From the NCBI RefSeq assembly GCF_002929215.1, contig NZ_PJII01000015.1, positions 80,721 through 115,599 of the forward strand: DNA of 34,879 nucleotides, in the 5' to 3' direction. Under the pieces are notes generated by a model that had not been told where the DNA came from, searched no databases, and was given only the letters and a program-made list of their open reading frames with translations. Source of the stretch: Arthrobacter sp. ZGTC412. Lineage in GTDB: Bacteria > Actinomycetota > Actinomycetes > Actinomycetales > Micrococcaceae. A program made the position numbers and the translations under genes. Positions 13,858 through 22,090 of this stretch are shown one piece after another; the stretch's first letter is position 1; every line of letters starts with the position of its first letter.

Positions 13858-14874
13858 ATGGCGACTATGGCCGATGTTGCACGTGTTGCTGGGGTCTCCA
13901 GGAGTACGGTTTCGTACGTCCTCAGCGGCACCCGGCCGATCTCCGACGTGACGCGGGAGAAAATTATCCGCGCGATGAAGGACCTGAAATACACGCCGAA
14001 TGTTCTGGCTCAGGGCCTTGCCGGAAGACGCACGGGAATCATCGCGTTAATCTTTCCGCTGGGTGAGATCGGGTTTAATCTCACTGAATTTGAGTACATC
14101 CGCGCAGCTTCTGAGCAGGCGCGCGACGATGGCTACAACCTTCTGCTCTGGCCCTTTGCCGCAGACGACATCGAGGAAATCCGCAAGGTGGTCAATCAGG
14201 GCCTCGTCGATGGCGTGGTCCTGATGGAAGTCCTGACAGCGGACGAGCGTGTGCCCTTCCTACGGGAAGCGGACATTCCCTTCACGATGATCGGCCGGAC
14301 AGCAGATCCGCGTGACTTGGCCTACGTGGACACGGATTTTGAGGCAAGCGGCTCAAAGGCTGTGGAACATCTCGCAAAATTGGGACACACGGAAATTGGG
14401 TTCCTTGCCCGGTCCCAGGCAGACCTGGACGCGGGCCATGGGCCCGTAGTGAGAACAAGGGACGCCGTACTCTCTGCGGCGAAAAAGTCGGGCATCCGGG
14501 CGCACGTATTCACTGCCTCGCCGACGTTCCCTGCCGGCTGGGACGTCTTTGAAGAAATCCGGAGAACGGCCCCGGGCCTGACTGCCCTCCTGGAGATCAA
14601 TGAGCCGGCGACTCTTGGCCTGATGGCAGCCGCGGCCGAGCGGGGAATCCGGATTCCGCAGGATCTTTCCATCGTTGCCGTGAACGCCAGCGAGGGGGCG
14701 GCACAGATGAGTAAGCCCGCGCTGACCAGCCTGTCCCCGAGCCATGGCGATATGGCCCGGCTGGCAGTCAAGTATCTTGTCAGGCGCCTTCGCGGCGAAG
14801 ACTATTCCTCGTTTCAGACGCTGGTCGTTCCCGAACTGATTGAACGCGGCAGCACAGCCGTCGCCTCCTCCTGA
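13858..14874 (+). CDS. LacI-family transcriptional regulator of the sugar operon
   Basis: 338 residues. The N-terminal LacI helix-turn-helix is ATMADVARVAGVSRSTVSYVL with hinge helix YTPNVLAQGLAGRRTGIIAL (~47-66). The remainder is a periplasmic-binding-protein-like effector domain ending in SLSPSHGDMARLAVKYLVRRL. ATG 13858 is chosen over TTG 13852 because AAGGGGAAG then has proper spacing and the HTH begins at once. It probably represses the adjacent glucosidase/ABC operon through the 13-bp operator array and is released by an imported sugar. The exact effector cannot be read from sequence. Confidence 0.92.
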   Translation: MATMADVARVAGVSRSTVSYVLSGTRPISDVTREKIIRAMKDLKYTPNVLAQGLAGRRTGIIALIFPLGEIGFNLTEFEYIRAASEQARDDGYNLLLWPFAADDIEEIRKVVNQGLVDGVVLMEVLTADERVPFLREADIPFTMIGRTADPRDLAYVDTDFEASGSKAVEHLAKLGHTEIGFLARSQADLDAGHGPVVRTRDAVLSAAKKSGIRAHVFTASPTFPAGWDVFEEIRRTAPGLTALLEINEPATLGLMAAAAERGIRIPQDLSIVAVNASEGAAQMSKPALTSLSPSHGDMARLAVKYLVRRLRGEDYSSFQTLVVPELIERGSTAVASS

Positions 14875-14913
14875 AAACTCGGAACGCGGCGGCGTAGCTC
14901 CCCAATGTGACCC

Positions 14914-14942
14914 TTGACACTCCCGCTTGCCTCTTCTATTGT
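14914..14942 (+). promoter_or_regulatory. Near-consensus promoter of the glucosidase/ABC operon
   Basis: TTGACA (14914-14919), a 17-bp spacer and TATTGT (14937-14942). The -35 box is perfect. Transcription should start near 14949, directly before the operator array. The TTG of this box also opens a longer reading frame, but it cannot be the gene start because it lies upstream of the transcription start. Confidence 0.8.
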
Positions 14943-14950
14943 TATTTATC

Positions 14951-14993
14951 GACGCGCGTCGACTAAGCGCGTCGACTATGCGCGTCGACGCGC
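14951..14993. promoter_or_regulatory. 13-bp tandem LacI operator array
   Basis: GCGCGTCGAC occurs at 14954-14963, 14967-14976 and 14980-14989, exactly 13 bp apart, with TAA and TAT as spacers. The left end includes the palindrome GACGCGCGTC and the right end the 14-bp palindrome GCGCGTCGACGCGC. LacI-family operators are CG-centred palindromes like these. Position just after the promoter predicts a roadblock or occlusion type of repression. Confidence 0.72.
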
Positions 14994-15063
14994 GAATACA
15001 TGCTCGCCCAATCCGGCACGCGATCCCCCGCCTTCCGGAAAGCAGAACAGGAAGCCCCAAACC

Positions 15064-16752
15064 TTGAGCACCAAAACCGCAAACACGCATGACGACATCA
15101 AGGACGTGTCGGATGTCAACTGGTGGCGCCAGGCCGCCGTGTACCAGATTTATCCGCGCAGCTTCTCCGATTCGAACAGGGATGGCCTGGGCGACATCGC
15201 GGGCATCACGGCCAAGGTCCCGTATCTGAAGTCACTCGGGATTGACGCCGTGTGGCTGAGCCCGTTCTACCCGTCGGCTCTCGCCGACGGCGGCTACGAC
15301 GTGGACGATTACCGCGACGTGGACCCCAGGCTGGGCAGCCTGGCGGACTTCGATGAGATGACCGCCGCGCTGCGCGCCGCGGGTATCAGGCTGATCGTGG
15401 ACATCGTCCCCAACCACTCTTCGGACCGGCACGAGTGGTTCAAAGAGGCCCTGGCCTCGCCGAAGGGCTCCGCTGCCCGCGAACGCTACATCTTCCGCGA
15501 CGGCCTAGGGGCAAACGGCGAGCTGCCTCCCTCGGACTGGGATTCCAAATTCGGCGGCCCGGCCTGGGAACGCATCACAGAACCGGACGGCACACCCGGG
15601 CAGTGGTACCTGCACATTTTTGCCAAGGAACAGCCCGACTTTAACTGGGGCAACCCCGAAGTCCGTGAGGACTTCCTGAAGACCTTGCGCTTTTGGTCAG
15701 ACCGCGGAGTGGACGGCTTCCGCATCGACGTCGCACACGCCCTGATCAAAGATCTCTCTGAGCCTATGCCCTCAAAGGCCGAGCTGCCCGTTGAAGGCAC
15801 CGGAATTGATGGTTTGGTCGACGGCTCGCACCCGTTCTGGGACCGGGACGACGTGCACGAAATCTACGCCGAGTGGCGCAAGGTCTTCAACGAATACGCC
15901 CCGCCCCGGACAGCAGTCGCCGAAGCGTGGGTCCATGCAGACCGGCGGGCTCGCTACGCCAGCCCCGAAGGACTGGGCCAGGCCTTCAACTTTGACCTGC
16001 TGCAGGCCGACTTTGACGCCGGTCAGTTCCACAGCATCATCACCAAGAACCTGGCCGAGGCCGCAGCGACCGGAGCCCCGTCAACATGGGTCTTCTCCAA
16101 CCACGACGTTGTCCGGCACGCCACCCGCTACGGCCTGCCCTCCGGGGGCGGACGCCATGGCCAGGAGTGGCTGCTGGATGGCGGTTCCCCGTCTGCTGTT
16201 GACGTAGAAGTCGGTCTGCGTCGTGCCCGCGCCGCATCCTTGCTGATGTTCGCCCTGCCCGGCTCCGCCTATCTGTACCAGGGCGAGGAACTGGGACTAC
16301 AAGAAGTCGGCGACATCCCGGCTTCCGAACGCCAGGACCCCTCGTTCTTCCGCAATCCGGGCGTTGACATCGGCCGCGACGGCTGCCGCGTCCCGCTTCC
16401 CTGGACCACAGAAGGCATCGCGTTCGGATTCAGTGATGCCGCAGCACACCTGCCGCAGCCGGAGTGGTTCAGCGCCTACGCCGTCGAGGCGCAGGAGAGC
16501 ACCGAGGGTTCCACTCTCGAGTTTTACCGGGCGGCACTGCGGCTGCGCCGCAGCCTCCAGACCGAAGAACAACTGAAATGGCTCAACCAAGCCGATGATT
16601 CGGTGCTGCACTTCATGCGGCCCAACGGCTGGCAGTCGTTAACCAACTTCGGCACCGAGCCCGTCGAACTGCCGGCCGGCACCGTCGTCATCAGCAGCAG
16701 TCCGCTGACGGATGGAAAGCTTCCGGCAGACACCACCGCCTGGATTATCTGA
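15064..16752 (+). CDS. GH13 alpha-glucosidase (oligo-1,6-/alpha-glucosidase type)
   Basis: 562 residues from TTG 15064, which follows CAGGAAG and begins just before the conserved WWRQAAVYQIYPRSF; the frame is open further upstream but runs into the promoter. (beta/alpha)8 amylase-family landmarks: DIVPNHSS, GFRIDVAHAL with nucleophile Asp222, AVAEAWVH with acid/base Glu287, and FSNHDVVR with Asp348. The GEELGLQEV segment and a short beta domain at the end are normal for family 13 alpha-glucosidases. No signal peptide, so it is cytoplasmic and cleaves glucosides after uptake by the adjacent transporter. Substrate (maltose, isomaltose, sucrose or trehalulose-like sugars) is not decided by sequence alone. 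Confidence 0.94.
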   Translation: MSTKTANTHDDIKDVSDVNWWRQAAVYQIYPRSFSDSNRDGLGDIAGITAKVPYLKSLGIDAVWLSPFYPSALADGGYDVDDYRDVDPRLGSLADFDEMTAALRAAGIRLIVDIVPNHSSDRHEWFKEALASPKGSAARERYIFRDGLGANGELPPSDWDSKFGGPAWERITEPDGTPGQWYLHIFAKEQPDFNWGNPEVREDFLKTLRFWSDRGVDGFRIDVAHALIKDLSEPMPSKAELPVEGTGIDGLVDGSHPFWDRDDVHEIYAEWRKVFNEYAPPRTAVAEAWVHADRRARYASPEGLGQAFNFDLLQADFDAGQFHSIITKNLAEAAATGAPSTWVFSNHDVVRHATRYGLPSGGGRHGQEWLLDGGSPSAVDVEVGLRRARAASLLMFALPGSAYLYQGEELGLQEVGDIPASERQDPSFFRNPGVDIGRDGCRVPLPWTTEGIAFGFSDAAAHLPQPEWFSAYAVEAQESTEGSTLEFYRAALRLRRSLQTEEQLKWLNQADDSVLHFMRPNGWQSLTNFGTEPVELPAGTVVISSSPLTDGKLPADTTAWII

Positions 16753-16764
16753 CCCCCCGACCAC

Positions 16765-16788
16765 GAACCCGGCGTCCCTGCCGGGTTC
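16765..16788 (+). promoter_or_regulatory. Intercistronic hairpin before the binding-protein gene
   Basis: GAACCCGGC, loop GTCCCT, GCCGGGTTC: a perfect 9-bp stem between the glucosidase stop and the ribosome-binding site AAAGGAG of the next gene. Such hairpins commonly protect or process the message so that the solute-binding protein is made in excess over the enzymes. Confidence 0.6.
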
Positions 16789-16806
16789 ACTTACAAAGGA
16801 GTAATC

Positions 16807-18087
16807 ATGAAAGCAAAGCTGACCGCCACGGCGGCACTGATGATGGCAGGCGTGCTGTCGCTATCTGCCTGCGGCGGAAACACAAGCAGCACCACCGCCG
16901 GTGGCGGCGACGCCGCAGGCAACCTCGACGGCCGTGGTCCCATCACCTACGTCCAGGGCAAGGACAACACCGGTGCGATCCGTCCGCTGATTGAGAAGTG
17001 GAATGCCGCCCACCCAGATGAAAAGGTCGCGTTAAAGGAACAGACCGACCAGCCGGACCAGCAGCATGACGATCTGGTCCAGCACTTCCAGGCGAAGGAT
17101 CCCAATTACGATGTGATGTCTGTCGACCTGGTCTGGACTGCAGAGTTCGCGGCCAAGGGCTGGCTGCAGCCGCTGAAGGACAAGATGGCGATCGACACCG
17201 CCGGAACCTTGCCCTCCACAGTTGAAGGGGCCTCCTACAACGACACCCTGTACACCGCACCGCAGCATTCCGACGGCGGCATCCTTTACTACCGCACGGA
17301 CCTCGTTCCCACCCCGCCCAAGACCTGGGACGAAATGATGGAGATGTGCTCCATCGCCAAAGAGAACAACATCGGCTGCTACTCCGGCCAGTTCAAGCAG
17401 TATGAAGGCCTGACGGTCAACGCCTCCGAAGCCATCAACTCCGCCGGCGGCTCCGTGCTGGGCGATGACGGCAAGCCGAACCTGGACACCCCCGAGGCCA
17501 AGGAAGGCCTGAACAACCTGGTTGATGCCTTCAAGAACGGCAACATCCCGGCCGAAGCCATCACCTACCAGGAAGAGGAAAGCCGCCGTGCCTTCCAGGA
17601 AGGGAAATTGCTGTTCCACCGCAACTGGCCGTACCTCTACAACCTGGCCACCACCGAAGGTTCCTCCAAGGTTAAGGACGTTCTGGGCATGACAGCCCTC
17701 CCGGGCAAGGACGGCCCCGGCGCCTCATCACTGGGCGGACACAACGTCGGCGTCAGCGTCTACTCCGAGAACAAGGCCACGGCTTTGGACTTCCTGAAGT
17801 TCATGACCTCTGAAGAGACCCAACGGTTTTACGCAACCCAAGGCTCGCTCGCACCGGTGCTGAGCAGCCTGTATGACGACGCCGAACTGGTGAAGAAGCT
17901 GCCGTACCTGCCGGTGCTGAAGACCTCCATCGAGAACGCCGTACCCCGCCCGGTCACTCCGTTCTACCCGGCCGTCACCCAGGCAATCCAGGAGAACTCC
18001 TACGCGGCACTGAAGGGCGAAAAGTCTGCTGAACAGGCTCTGGCTGACATGCAGAAGTCCATCGAAACCGCCGGCGCGGGATCGTAG
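16807..18087 (+). CDS. ABC sugar-binding lipoprotein
   Basis: 426-residue extracytoplasmic solute-binding protein (family 1, carbohydrate). The signal peptide ends in lipobox LSAC with lipidated Cys22, followed by a Gly/Ser/Thr linker. The mature part has the usual features of maltose/trehalose-type binding proteins: YDVMSVDLVWTAEFAAKGWL, YYRTDLVPTPPKTWDEMMEM and the late block ALDFLKFMTSEETQRFYA. AAAGGAG precedes ATG 16807. It delivers sugar to the two permeases encoded next. The co-transcribed alpha-glucosidase points to an alpha-glucoside, possibly trehalose or maltose. Confidence 0.94.
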   Translation: MKAKLTATAALMMAGVLSLSACGGNTSSTTAGGGDAAGNLDGRGPITYVQGKDNTGAIRPLIEKWNAAHPDEKVALKEQTDQPDQQHDDLVQHFQAKDPNYDVMSVDLVWTAEFAAKGWLQPLKDKMAIDTAGTLPSTVEGASYNDTLYTAPQHSDGGILYYRTDLVPTPPKTWDEMMEMCSIAKENNIGCYSGQFKQYEGLTVNASEAINSAGGSVLGDDGKPNLDTPEAKEGLNNLVDAFKNGNIPAEAITYQEEESRRAFQEGKLLFHRNWPYLYNLATTEGSSKVKDVLGMTALPGKDGPGASSLGGHNVGVSVYSENKATALDFLKFMTSEETQRFYATQGSLAPVLSSLYDDAELVKKLPYLPVLKTSIENAVPRPVTPFYPAVTQAIQENSYAALKGEKSAEQALADMQKSIETAGAGS

Positions 18088-18094
18088 CTTAGCC

Positions 18095-19132
18095 ATGGCA
18101 ACCGAAGTAGGCCCGACGCCGGTCAAGGCACCGGCGTCGGGCGGCACCCCGATTCATCACGGTCCCAAAGGTGTTGGTGAGGACAACAAGATCCTGAGCC
18201 AGGCCAAATGGGCTACCTGGCTCCTCGCCCCCACCATCATCGCCCTGGGCATAGTGATCGTTTATCCCATCATCAGCGCCATTGTGATGTCGTTCCAGAA
18301 GGACGCCGGCCTGGATCCAGCCACGGGCCTTTTTACCGCCGGCGGCCCTGCAGGCATCCAGAACTACGTCAACTGGCTCGGCCAGCAGTGCGCCGCCCCG
18401 GGCGGCGGAACGGTCGCCTGCCCGCCGGGCACCCTCGGTGCGCAGTTCTGGTCCGCCACCCAGACCACGTTTATCTTCACGATCATCACAGTCACTCTGG
18501 AAACCATTCTGGGTTTCTGGATGGCCATGATCATGGCCCGGACCTTCAAGGGCCGCAGCCTCGTCCGCGCCGCCGTCCTGGTGCCCTGGGCCATTCCCAC
18601 CGCCGTAACCGCACAGCTCTGGCTCTTCATCTTCGACTTCCAGGGCATCGCCAACAAGATGTTCAACACCTCCATCCTCTGGACCGGAAGCGAGTGGCCG
18701 GCCAAATGGGCCGTGATCATCGCCGACACCTGGAAAACCACGCCCTTCATGGCGCTTCTGATCCTCGCCGGCCTGCAGATGATCCCTGCCGAGGTCTACG
18801 AAGCGGCCAAGGTCGACGGCGCTTCAGCCTGGCAGCGGTTCCGGATGATCACCCTGCCGCTGGTAAAGCCGGCGCTCATGGTGGCCGTCCTGTTCCGCAC
18901 CCTGGACGCGCTGCGGATGTTCGACCTGCCCTACATCCTCACGGGCGGTGCGAACAACACCACCACGCTGTCCATTCTGGTGATCAACCAGATCCGGCAA
19001 GGGTTCAACTCGGCCGCGGCGCTATCCACCATCACGTTCATCATCATCTTCATCGTCGCCTTCATTTTCGTCCGTTTCCTGGGCGCGAATGTTGTGGAAC
19101 AAAGCGGCGCAACCGGTAAGGGGAAGAAATGA
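18095..19132 (+). CDS. ABC sugar permease, MalF type
   Basis: 345 residues. A ~40-residue polar N-terminus precedes six predicted membrane spans, the first at WLLAPTIIALGIVIVYPIIS. The EAA loop that contacts the ATPase is EVYEAAKVDGASAWQRFRMI followed by TLPLVKPALM. A periplasmic loop after the first span contains two cysteines (~88 and ~97) that could pair. It starts seven bases after the binding-protein stop and overlaps the next permease by four bases. First of two subunits forming the membrane channel. Confidence 0.94.
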   Translation: MATEVGPTPVKAPASGGTPIHHGPKGVGEDNKILSQAKWATWLLAPTIIALGIVIVYPIISAIVMSFQKDAGLDPATGLFTAGGPAGIQNYVNWLGQQCAAPGGGTVACPPGTLGAQFWSATQTTFIFTIITVTLETILGFWMAMIMARTFKGRSLVRAAVLVPWAIPTAVTAQLWLFIFDFQGIANKMFNTSILWTGSEWPAKWAVIIADTWKTTPFMALLILAGLQMIPAEVYEAAKVDGASAWQRFRMITLPLVKPALMVAVLFRTLDALRMFDLPYILTGGANNTTTLSILVINQIRQGFNSAAALSTITFIIIFIVAFIFVRFLGANVVEQSGATGKGKK

Positions 19133-20016
19133 GCACCGGAACAGCCCTGCGTGCCGAACAGGACAGGGGCCGCAAGGCCGCCCAGAACCGGGAAAAATGG
19201 GCACTGGGCCGCACCTACATCAGCGCCGCCGTCATCCTGATCTGGTGCCTGGCGCCCGCGTACTGGATGGTGGTGACGGCGTTCCGCGACGTGGGATTCA
19301 CCTACGACACCTCGATCCTGCCCACCCACGTCACCCTGGACAACTTCATCACCGCCTTCGACACCTCGTTTGGCAATAGATTCGGCCAGGCACTGTTGAA
19401 CAGCATCTTCATTGGCGTGGTGGTTACAGCCATTTCGCTGCTGATCGGCGTGTTCGCGGCGTACGCACTGGCCCGCCTGAACTTCCGATTCAAATACCTG
19501 GTCCTGGGCTTCATCCTGGGCGCATCCATGTTCCCCGGCGTTGCCCTGATCACGCCGCTGTTCCAGCTCTTCACCAACATCGGCTGGATGGGCACCTACC
19601 AGGCCCTGATCATCCCGAACATCTCCTTCGTCCTGCCGCTGACCGTTTACACCATGACGTCCTTCTTCCGCGAAATGCCGTGGGAGCTTGAGGAATCGGC
19701 CCGGGTGGACGGCTGCACTCAGGGACAGGCATTCCGGAAGGTCATCATGCCACTCGCGGCACCGGCCATCTTCACGACGGCCATCCTGGCGTTTATCTCC
19801 TCCTGGAATGAATTCCTGATCGCCAGCCAGCTGTCCAGCGATGCAACCCAGCCGGTCACGGTGGCCATCGCGAACTTTGCCGGCGCGCAGCCGCAGCAGA
19901 TCCCCTACACGGCCATCATGGCGGCGGGCACCATCGTGACCATTCCGCTGGTCATTCTCGTGCTGATCTTCCAGCGCAAAATCGTAGCCGGTCTGACAGC
20001 GGGCGCCGTGAAGTGA
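19129..20016 (+). CDS. ABC sugar permease, MalG type
   Basis: 295 residues with six predicted spans and the EAA loop ELEESARVDGCTQGQAFRKV followed by IMPLAAPAIF. The conserved SSWNEFLIASQL segment after it is typical of MalG-like subunits. Its ATG overlaps the previous stop (ATGA), and its own stop overlaps the following GTG, so all three are translationally coupled. No ATP-binding subunit is encoded in the locus; a shared MsiK/UgpC-type ATPase elsewhere in the genome would be needed. Confidence 0.94.
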   Translation: MSTGTALRAEQDRGRKAAQNREKWALGRTYISAAVILIWCLAPAYWMVVTAFRDVGFTYDTSILPTHVTLDNFITAFDTSFGNRFGQALLNSIFIGVVVTAISLLIGVFAAYALARLNFRFKYLVLGFILGASMFPGVALITPLFQLFTNIGWMGTYQALIIPNISFVLPLTVYTMTSFFREMPWELEESARVDGCTQGQAFRKVIMPLAAPAIFTTAILAFISSWNEFLIASQLSSDATQPVTVAIANFAGAQPQQIPYTAIMAAGTIVTIPLVILVLIFQRKIVAGLTAGAVK

Positions 20017-20270
20017 CGGGCGGGAAACAGAACCACGGACGGGTCCGCAGCGAACACAGGCGGGCGCGCTCCGGGGAGGACTTCGACATCATCATCGGAC
20101 TCCTCGGCTTCTGGGCAGTGGTGCTGCTCGTCGTTACCGTCTGGATGGAGCTCACCGCCCAGCCGGCCCTCGGTTCGGCGGTCGGCCTGCTCGCCATCCT
20201 GCTGGCGCTGTACGGGATGGTGCGCGTTCGCCGCCGGCTGCCCGCACGCACCGCCACCCGGCGCATCTAA
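20013..20270 (+). CDS. Small two-span membrane protein of the sugar operon
   Basis: 85 residues from GTG 20013, overlapping the permease stop by four bases (GTGA). A basic N-terminus (KQNHGRVRSEHRRARSGED) leads to two hydrophobic spans (~28-46 and ~52-70) and an Arg-rich tail. Comparable small membrane proteins follow sugar permease genes in some actinobacteria. Function unknown; tight coupling argues for a role with the transporter. Last gene before the terminator. Confidence 0.75.
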   Translation: MTGGKQNHGRVRSEHRRARSGEDFDIIIGLLGFWAVVLLVVTVWMELTAQPALGSAVGLLAILLALYGMVRVRRRLPARTATRRI

Positions 20271-20317
20271 GCATCCGAAGGTCTCAGCCTCGGGACAACT
20301 CCAACCACAACAACAAA

Positions 20318-20375
20318 CATAAACAGAGAAGAGCTCCGGCCAGAATTGTCTGTCCGGAGCTCTTCCCTGTTTATG
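20318..20375. terminator. Large terminator hairpin of the sugar operon
   Basis: CATAAACAG-A-GAAGAGCTCCGG pairs with CCGGAGCTCTTC-C-CTGTTTATG, 21 paired bases with one mismatch and a 14-base loop. The AT-rich outer stem gives T-rich tails on both strands, so it should stop transcription both ways. Confidence 0.88.
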
Positions 20376-20631
20376 CTTCAGCCTGCAAAGGAAACCTATG
20401 GTGTCAGCATCAGCGCTTCGCTGGCGACGGCTCGTCAAGCGGTGGCCTTTGACTGGATACTCCACCGGGCCGGCTTCCGGCCCTACCGTCAGCAGGCGCA
20501 GTTCCAGCATATCTTCGACCTGGTAGACAAAGCCCTGCAGCGGTAGACGGGAACGTCCGAGCCAAGACGGCGATTCCCGGACGCAGTGGACATCAGGAAC
20601 GCCTTCCGCGACCCCTGGGGCCGGTATTCCT

Positions 20632-20871
20632 CTAGTGCTGAGGCGGGTACGGGAGATTGCGTGCCTGACTGGCTGATGTCGCCGCGTGCCATACAGCAGC
20701 CCTTGCCACCGTGATGCCCGTGAGCCGGGCCAGGATGGCCGGGGGCAGCTGCATCGCGAGTTGGCCCATGGCGGTACTGCGCGCGGCCGCCGGTTCCAGT
20801 CCGATCGCGCCGAGCCACCGTCCCATTGTTGAGGTAGTAACCGGCCGGCCGTGGATTGGCCCCGGGAACAA
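20632..20871 (-). pseudogene. C-terminal relic of an actinobacterial integrase-like protein
   Basis: A 79-codon stretch reads MFPGPIHGRPVTTSTMGRWL, then MGQLAMQLPPAILARLTG and AAVWHAATSA. This resembles the C-terminal end of tyrosine-recombinase-related proteins common in actinobacterial mobile DNA (pattern FPG-GRP-T-L...LA-QLPA-VLA-LLG-AV-W). The catalytic region upstream is missing and the end has lost the usual tail, so it is dead. The remaining parts of 20376-21060 contain no supportable gene. Recognition is from memory of the family pattern only. Confidence 0.5.
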
Positions 20872-21060
20872 TGCCTAGGAATACGTAGGAGCACGCTGGA
20901 GCACGTTGGAGTACGCCGTTTATGCCCCGTGCGATGCGCACTGCTCAGGGAACGCGGCAGCACTGCCGACGGAATAGTTAAAGCGTCGAGTGTCTTAGGG
21001 ATCATGCCTTCAGTGGCACCGGGACGAGGGCGGCTGCGTGGGAATCCATGAAAGAGGGGC

Positions 21061-21969
21061 TTACACCTGCCCGTAGTAGTACACGTGATCTGTGTACGGG
21101 CCTTCACTGTCTCGCTGTGTCAGCGCGAGCCGTTGCACGTGAGTGGCTTGAAGAAGAGGATCGAAGGGTAATCCCACATATCCCATAAGATTCCGGACCA
21201 AGGCGTCCGAAATGTCCAAAAGCGGCGCAATCGAGACCACCAGCATTTCGTCCCAGGATCCATGAAGCCCATGCAATAGCCAAGGGTTGGAGTGGGTGGC
21301 TCCTGAGTTGAGATTCCAGGCGTAGTGAGTGTGTGGCGCGTGTTCTAGGCTCAGGTCCGTTGTCTTGATCTCGACGTTAGCGGCTTTCCCTCCTGGCCAT
21401 TGGACATTCTGTGCCTGCCCGTTGGACTTAAGTTTCACTAGAAGTCCGATGCTACGGAATAGCTCAACGACGCCACCTCTTTTTTCCGTAGCCACCCGCA
21501 GATCGTCCTCGTCATCTCCCATTAGACGGAAAGCCTCTAGAGCCGGCACACCGCCCTGGATCCTGTGGATGAAGTCTGCTGCACATCGAGCCAGGCGGTC
21601 GGCGGAGGACAATTTCGGATCCGCGAGGGAGCACGTCCTGAGTGTGGCATCGTGGATGGCTCTTACACAGTTCATGATGGGCAGGGCAAGCATCTTCTCC
21701 GCTTTCAGAAGCACAAGGAGTCCCTGCCGGTACTCCTCCATAGCGATTAGGAGAGTAGCCACGGTCTGGCCGCCACATGAGTAGGTACCTATCACCAGCT
21801 CGGGGTGGTCGCTGTCGGCTGCCCATTGCCGGCCGCGGGCAGCTGCAGAGCCTTCTGGCGGTGCATGAAAGCTGACCAATGCTTGCGCTGACGCCTTAGC
21901 AATCATTTTTCCTTGCTGATCAAGGACTCTGCGCACAAGAAGATCGAGGTCTGGAGGTCGCGCGGGCAT
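21061..21969 (-). CDS. Unknown protein, 302 residues, divergent from nuclease gene
   Basis: I do not recognise a family. From ATG 21969 it has 302 residues; a TTG at 22038 would add 23. The first two thirds look helical and polar (LDLLVRRVLDQQGKMIAKAS, AMEEYRQGLLVLLKAEKMLA). A middle acidic patch is GDDEDDLRV, and the last third has aromatic/His-rich segments (LEHAPHTHYAWNLNSGATHS). No signal peptide or membrane span. It is transcribed away from the PD-(D/E)XK nuclease with a 120-bp shared promoter region. Lower GC than the ars genes suggests separate acquisition. A defence-related or regulatory role is only a guess from position. Confidence 0.6.
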   Translation of the reverse strand: MPARPPDLDLLVRRVLDQQGKMIAKASAQALVSFHAPPEGSAAARGRQWAADSDHPELVIGTYSCGGQTVATLLIAMEEYRQGLLVLLKAEKMLALPIMNCVRAIHDATLRTCSLADPKLSSADRLARCAADFIHRIQGGVPALEAFRLMGDDEDDLRVATEKRGGVVELFRSIGLLVKLKSNGQAQNVQWPGGKAANVEIKTTDLSLEHAPHTHYAWNLNSGATHSNPWLLHGLHGSWDEMLVVSIAPLLDISDALVRNLMGYVGLPFDPLLQATHVQRLALTQRDSEGPYTDHVYYYGQV

Positions 21970-22090
21970 GCAAGCAAACTTACGCCAACCACCCCGTGCT
22001 CGGATGACAGCGCTAGGCGGTGTGCCACTTCCTTGCAAGTGAGACGAGAGGTGGCCAAAGAAGGTCGAGCACCGAAACTAAACTGGGCAG

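Noticed and set aside
14914-15063. 50-residue N-terminal extension of the GH13 glucosidase
   Set aside because: It would start on the promoter -35 box and run through the operator array; the conserved domain begins after TTG 15064.
19905-21107. 400-codon minus-strand frame
   Set aside because: Crosses the permease end, the small membrane protein gene and the terminator in antisense; low-complexity Arg/Pro composition, no domain.
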